Assembly (NCBI GenBank): GCA_919902965.1
Contig: CAKKSJ010000200.1
Coordinates: 1 to 7,239 of the forward strand
Length of the DNA stretch: 7,239 nucleotides
Direction: 5' to 3'
Source: Burkholderiales bacterium
GTDB taxonomy: Bacteria; Pseudomonadota; Gammaproteobacteria; Burkholderiales; SG8-39
Below, in pieces: positions 6,113 to 7,239 of the stretch. Both the position numbers and the translations under genes were made by a program. Every line of letters starts with the position of its first letter. Positions within the stretch are counted from its first letter, which is position 1. The notes beneath the pieces are model-generated. The model was not told where the DNA came from. It saw only the letters and a program-made list of their open reading frames with translations, and did no database searches.

Positions 6113-6136
6113 GAGCGTAGTGCCGGCCGGATTTTT

Positions 6137-6859
6137 CTAAGCGGTCGCTGTGGGCGCTCCGCCCTGGCCGTTCAGCGTCGACCATTGTATGCAGGCATCG
6201 GCCAGGGCGATCGTCGCATCGACACAGCGGGGCAGCTGCGGCGCGGCGATGCATTCCAGCCCGATGGGCGTTTCGGTGCAGGCGAGTATGACGCGCTGCG
6301 CGCCGCTGTCGAACAGCGCCGCCAGGGCCTGCTGCAGCAGGGCGCCGCCGCCGCGCACGTCGCCGGCCTTGACCAGGCCGATGCCGGGCATGACCCAGGT
6401 ATCGATTTCGTCCTGCCGATTGATCAGGCATTGGTAGCCGCGCGCGGCCAGCCGCTGCTGGTAAAAACCCGCGGCGAGCGTTCCCGCGGTTCCCAACAGC
6501 CCCACATTCACAATCCCTTCTCCCAACGCGGCGCAGGCGCTGTCGGCAATGTGCAGCAAGGGCACGCTGCATGCGCGCGCGAGATCCTCATACCAGTAGT
6601 GCGCGGTGTTGCAGGGTATGGCAATGGCCTTCGCGCCGGCGCGCTCGAGCATCTGCATGCCGGCGCGCATCGCCGCCAGGGGCGACTCGCCCGCGCCGAG
6701 GATGCCGGCGGTGCGGTCCGGGATCTGCGGCACCGAATAGACAATCAGCGGGACATGCTCCTGGTCGCGGCTGGCGGGGGTGCGCTCGACCAGTTTGCGC
6801 AGGAAATCCACCGTCGCCAGCGGTCCCATGCCGCCGAGTATGCCGATCATCGCTTTCAT
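6137..6859 (-). CDS. Aspartate/glutamate racemase family protein
   Basis: A cytoplasmic, cofactor-independent amino acid racemase of 240 residues, the usual size of the Asp/Glu/hydantoin racemase family. The N-terminus MIGILGGMGPLAT (4-16) is characteristic of the aspartate racemase branch (YgeA/RacX-like) rather than MurI. The two catalytic cysteines that move the alpha proton are both present: Cys83 in IPCNTAH and Cys194 in ACTETPIG. GLLGTAGTL at 120-128 begins the second half of the pseudo-symmetric fold. It is encoded on the same strand just upstream of gltIJKL, which suggests a link to acidic amino acid use, such as converting D-Asp or D-Glu to the L form or making D-amino acids. No Shine-Dalgarno is visible. 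A TAAAAT word at 6871-6866 would place transcription start almost at the ATG, so the mRNA may be leaderless or the start may be Met4. Substrate is not determined; broad-specificity racemases share these motifs. Confidence 0.88.
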   Translation of the reverse strand: MKAMIGILGGMGPLATVDFLRKLVERTPASRDQEHVPLIVYSVPQIPDRTAGILGAGESPLAAMRAGMQMLERAGAKAIAIPCNTAHYWYEDLARACSVPLLHIADSACAALGEGIVNVGLLGTAGTLAAGFYQQRLAARGYQCLINRQDEIDTWVMPGIGLVKAGDVRGGGALLQQALAALFDSGAQRVILACTETPIGLECIAAPQLPRCVDATIALADACIQWSTLNGQGGAPTATA

Positions 6860-6913
6860 GGCGTAATTTTATCAGGCCAGACGACAGGGCGCGCTCTTGG
6901 GTATGCTTCGGGC

Positions 6914-6967
6914 ATGAACAACACCAACATGAACAGCTTCGACGCGGGCAGCCTTAAGCTGGGATGA
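6914..6967 (+). CDS. 17-codon leader ORF created by the tandem duplication
   Basis: ATG at 6914 opens a 17-residue frame, MNNTNMNSFDAGSLKLG, ending in TGA at 6965-6967. Its last 12 residues are nearly identical to the first residues of the downstream membrane protein, because the first copy of a 35-bp repeat codes for them. The stop overlaps the downstream start as ATGA, a classic coupling arrangement. No strong Shine-Dalgarno precedes it; TATGCT at 6902-6907 could be a -10 giving a nearly leaderless message. It could be translated and coupled, or it could be merely the relic of the original 5' end. No function is known. Confidence 0.4.
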   Translation: MNNTNMNSFDAGSLKLG

Positions 6968-6998
6968 ACAGCCTCGACGCGGGCAGCCTTAAGCTGGG
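6929..6998 (+). repeat. 35-bp tandem direct duplication, 34 of 35 identical
   Basis: Copy one is 6929-6963 and copy two 6964-6998, directly abutting. Each starts at ATGAACAGC and ends at AAGCTGGG. The only difference is T at 6938 against C at 6973 (Phe codon against Leu). The unit length is not a multiple of three, so reading through the first copy shifts frame and meets TGA at the junction. The near identity points to a recent slippage or unequal-exchange event. Confidence 0.9.
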
Positions 6999-7182
6999 CG
7001 GCCTCAACCTGACCGGCATCGTCATATCGACGATCGTGTATTTCGCCGCCGCCTATTTCATCAAGCGCCAGCTGGTGGAAATGGGCATACCCAAAGGGGT
7101 GACGCGCGGCCTGGTGATATTCCTGGGCGCGGCCGTGCCCGCCTATGGCGCGGCCTATCTGGTCGATCTGGTTCTGGGTTAG
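6964..7182 (+). CDS. Small two-helix membrane protein of unknown function
   Basis: A 72-residue protein that I do not recognise. After a short polar, Gly/Leu-rich start (MNSLDAGSLKLGGLNLTG) there are two predicted membrane helices at about 17-33 and 49-71. They are separated by a basic loop, IKRQLVEMGIPKGVTR, which by the positive-inside rule would face the cytoplasm, leaving both ends outside. No catalytic motif or signal peptidase site is apparent. The start is the ATG of the second repeat copy, overlapping the stop of the 17-codon leader. Before the duplication the gene may have started at what is now 6914, with MNNTN ahead of MNSLDAG. It is divergent from the racemase, with a 54-base gap to the leader ORF. 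Codon use and hydropathy support a real gene. Confidence 0.65.
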   Translation: MNSLDAGSLKLGGLNLTGIVISTIVYFAAAYFIKRQLVEMGIPKGVTRGLVIFLGAAVPAYGAAYLVDLVLG

Positions 7183-7186
7183 GACC

Positions 7187-7239
7187 CTAGGGCGCCCGGA
7201 AGGGCTTGCCTTGCAGGTACAGCTGCAGCCGCGCGCGCG
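7187..7239 (-). CDS. Possible C-terminal end of an unidentified gene (partial)
   Basis: On the minus strand the last bases read as an open frame of 16 codons ending RLQLYLQGKPFRAP and then TAG at 7189-7187, only four bases from the convergent stop of the small membrane protein. Composition and GC-ending codons look coding, but the piece is too short to identify, and a chance open frame cannot be excluded. Confidence 0.3.
   Translation of the reverse strand, partial: RARLQLYLQGKPFRAP

Noticed and set aside
6121..6130. CCGGCCGG palindrome after the racemase stop as a terminator
   Set aside because: It is an eight-base self-complementary word with no loop room and no T-run following on the minus strand.

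Overview
The window is GC-rich bacterial chromosome from a Gram-negative, proteobacterial-type organism. Two proteins carry Sec signal peptides for export to a periplasm, and the gltIJKL transporter has the same gene order and strongly similar proteins to the enterobacterial system. High GC, gene content and codon use suggest a betaproteobacterium (for example Burkholderiales or Rhodocyclales), but that placement is inference and no marker gene in the window proves it.

Layout, left to right. (1) At 1-494 on the minus strand lies the N-terminal half of a UDP-glucose 4-epimerase (galE), cut by the window edge, with a TTG start just behind an extended -10 promoter. (2) About 410 bases follow with no convincing gene. 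(3) At 909-1994 on the plus strand is an exported Sel1-repeat protein with a predicted N-terminal coiled coil. (4) At 2138-2811 on the plus strand is a compact type II toxin-antitoxin pair, a Phd/YefM-type antitoxin and a VapC PIN-domain toxin, preceded by a tandem/palindromic operator-like element and followed by a second palindrome. (5) At 2848-6009 on the minus strand is a complete glutamate/aspartate ABC importer transcribed gltI-gltJ-gltK-gltL, with a clear promoter and Shine-Dalgarno in front of gltI and an intrinsic terminator-like hairpin between gltI and gltJ. (6) At 6137-6859 on the minus strand, directly upstream of gltI, is an aspartate/glutamate racemase-family enzyme with both catalytic cysteines. 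(7) At 6914-7182 on the plus strand is a small two-helix membrane protein whose 5' end carries a near-perfect 35-bp tandem duplication. The duplication leaves a 17-codon leader ORF overlapping the downstream start as ATGA. (8) The last 53 bases may hold the C-terminal end of a minus-strand gene.

The racemase and the importer make a coherent amino-acid unit. GltI would capture L-Glu/L-Asp in the periplasm, GltJ/GltK/GltL would import it, and the racemase could interconvert D- and L-acidic amino acids inside the cell or in envelope turnover. The vapBC module is self-contained and sits between two genes that point towards each other.

Nothing here demands a wholly new system. The least ordinary items are the frame-shifting tandem duplication before the small membrane protein, the palindromes around the toxin-antitoxin pair, a perfect hairpin inside the antitoxin gene just before the toxin start, and the terminator between gltI and gltJ.
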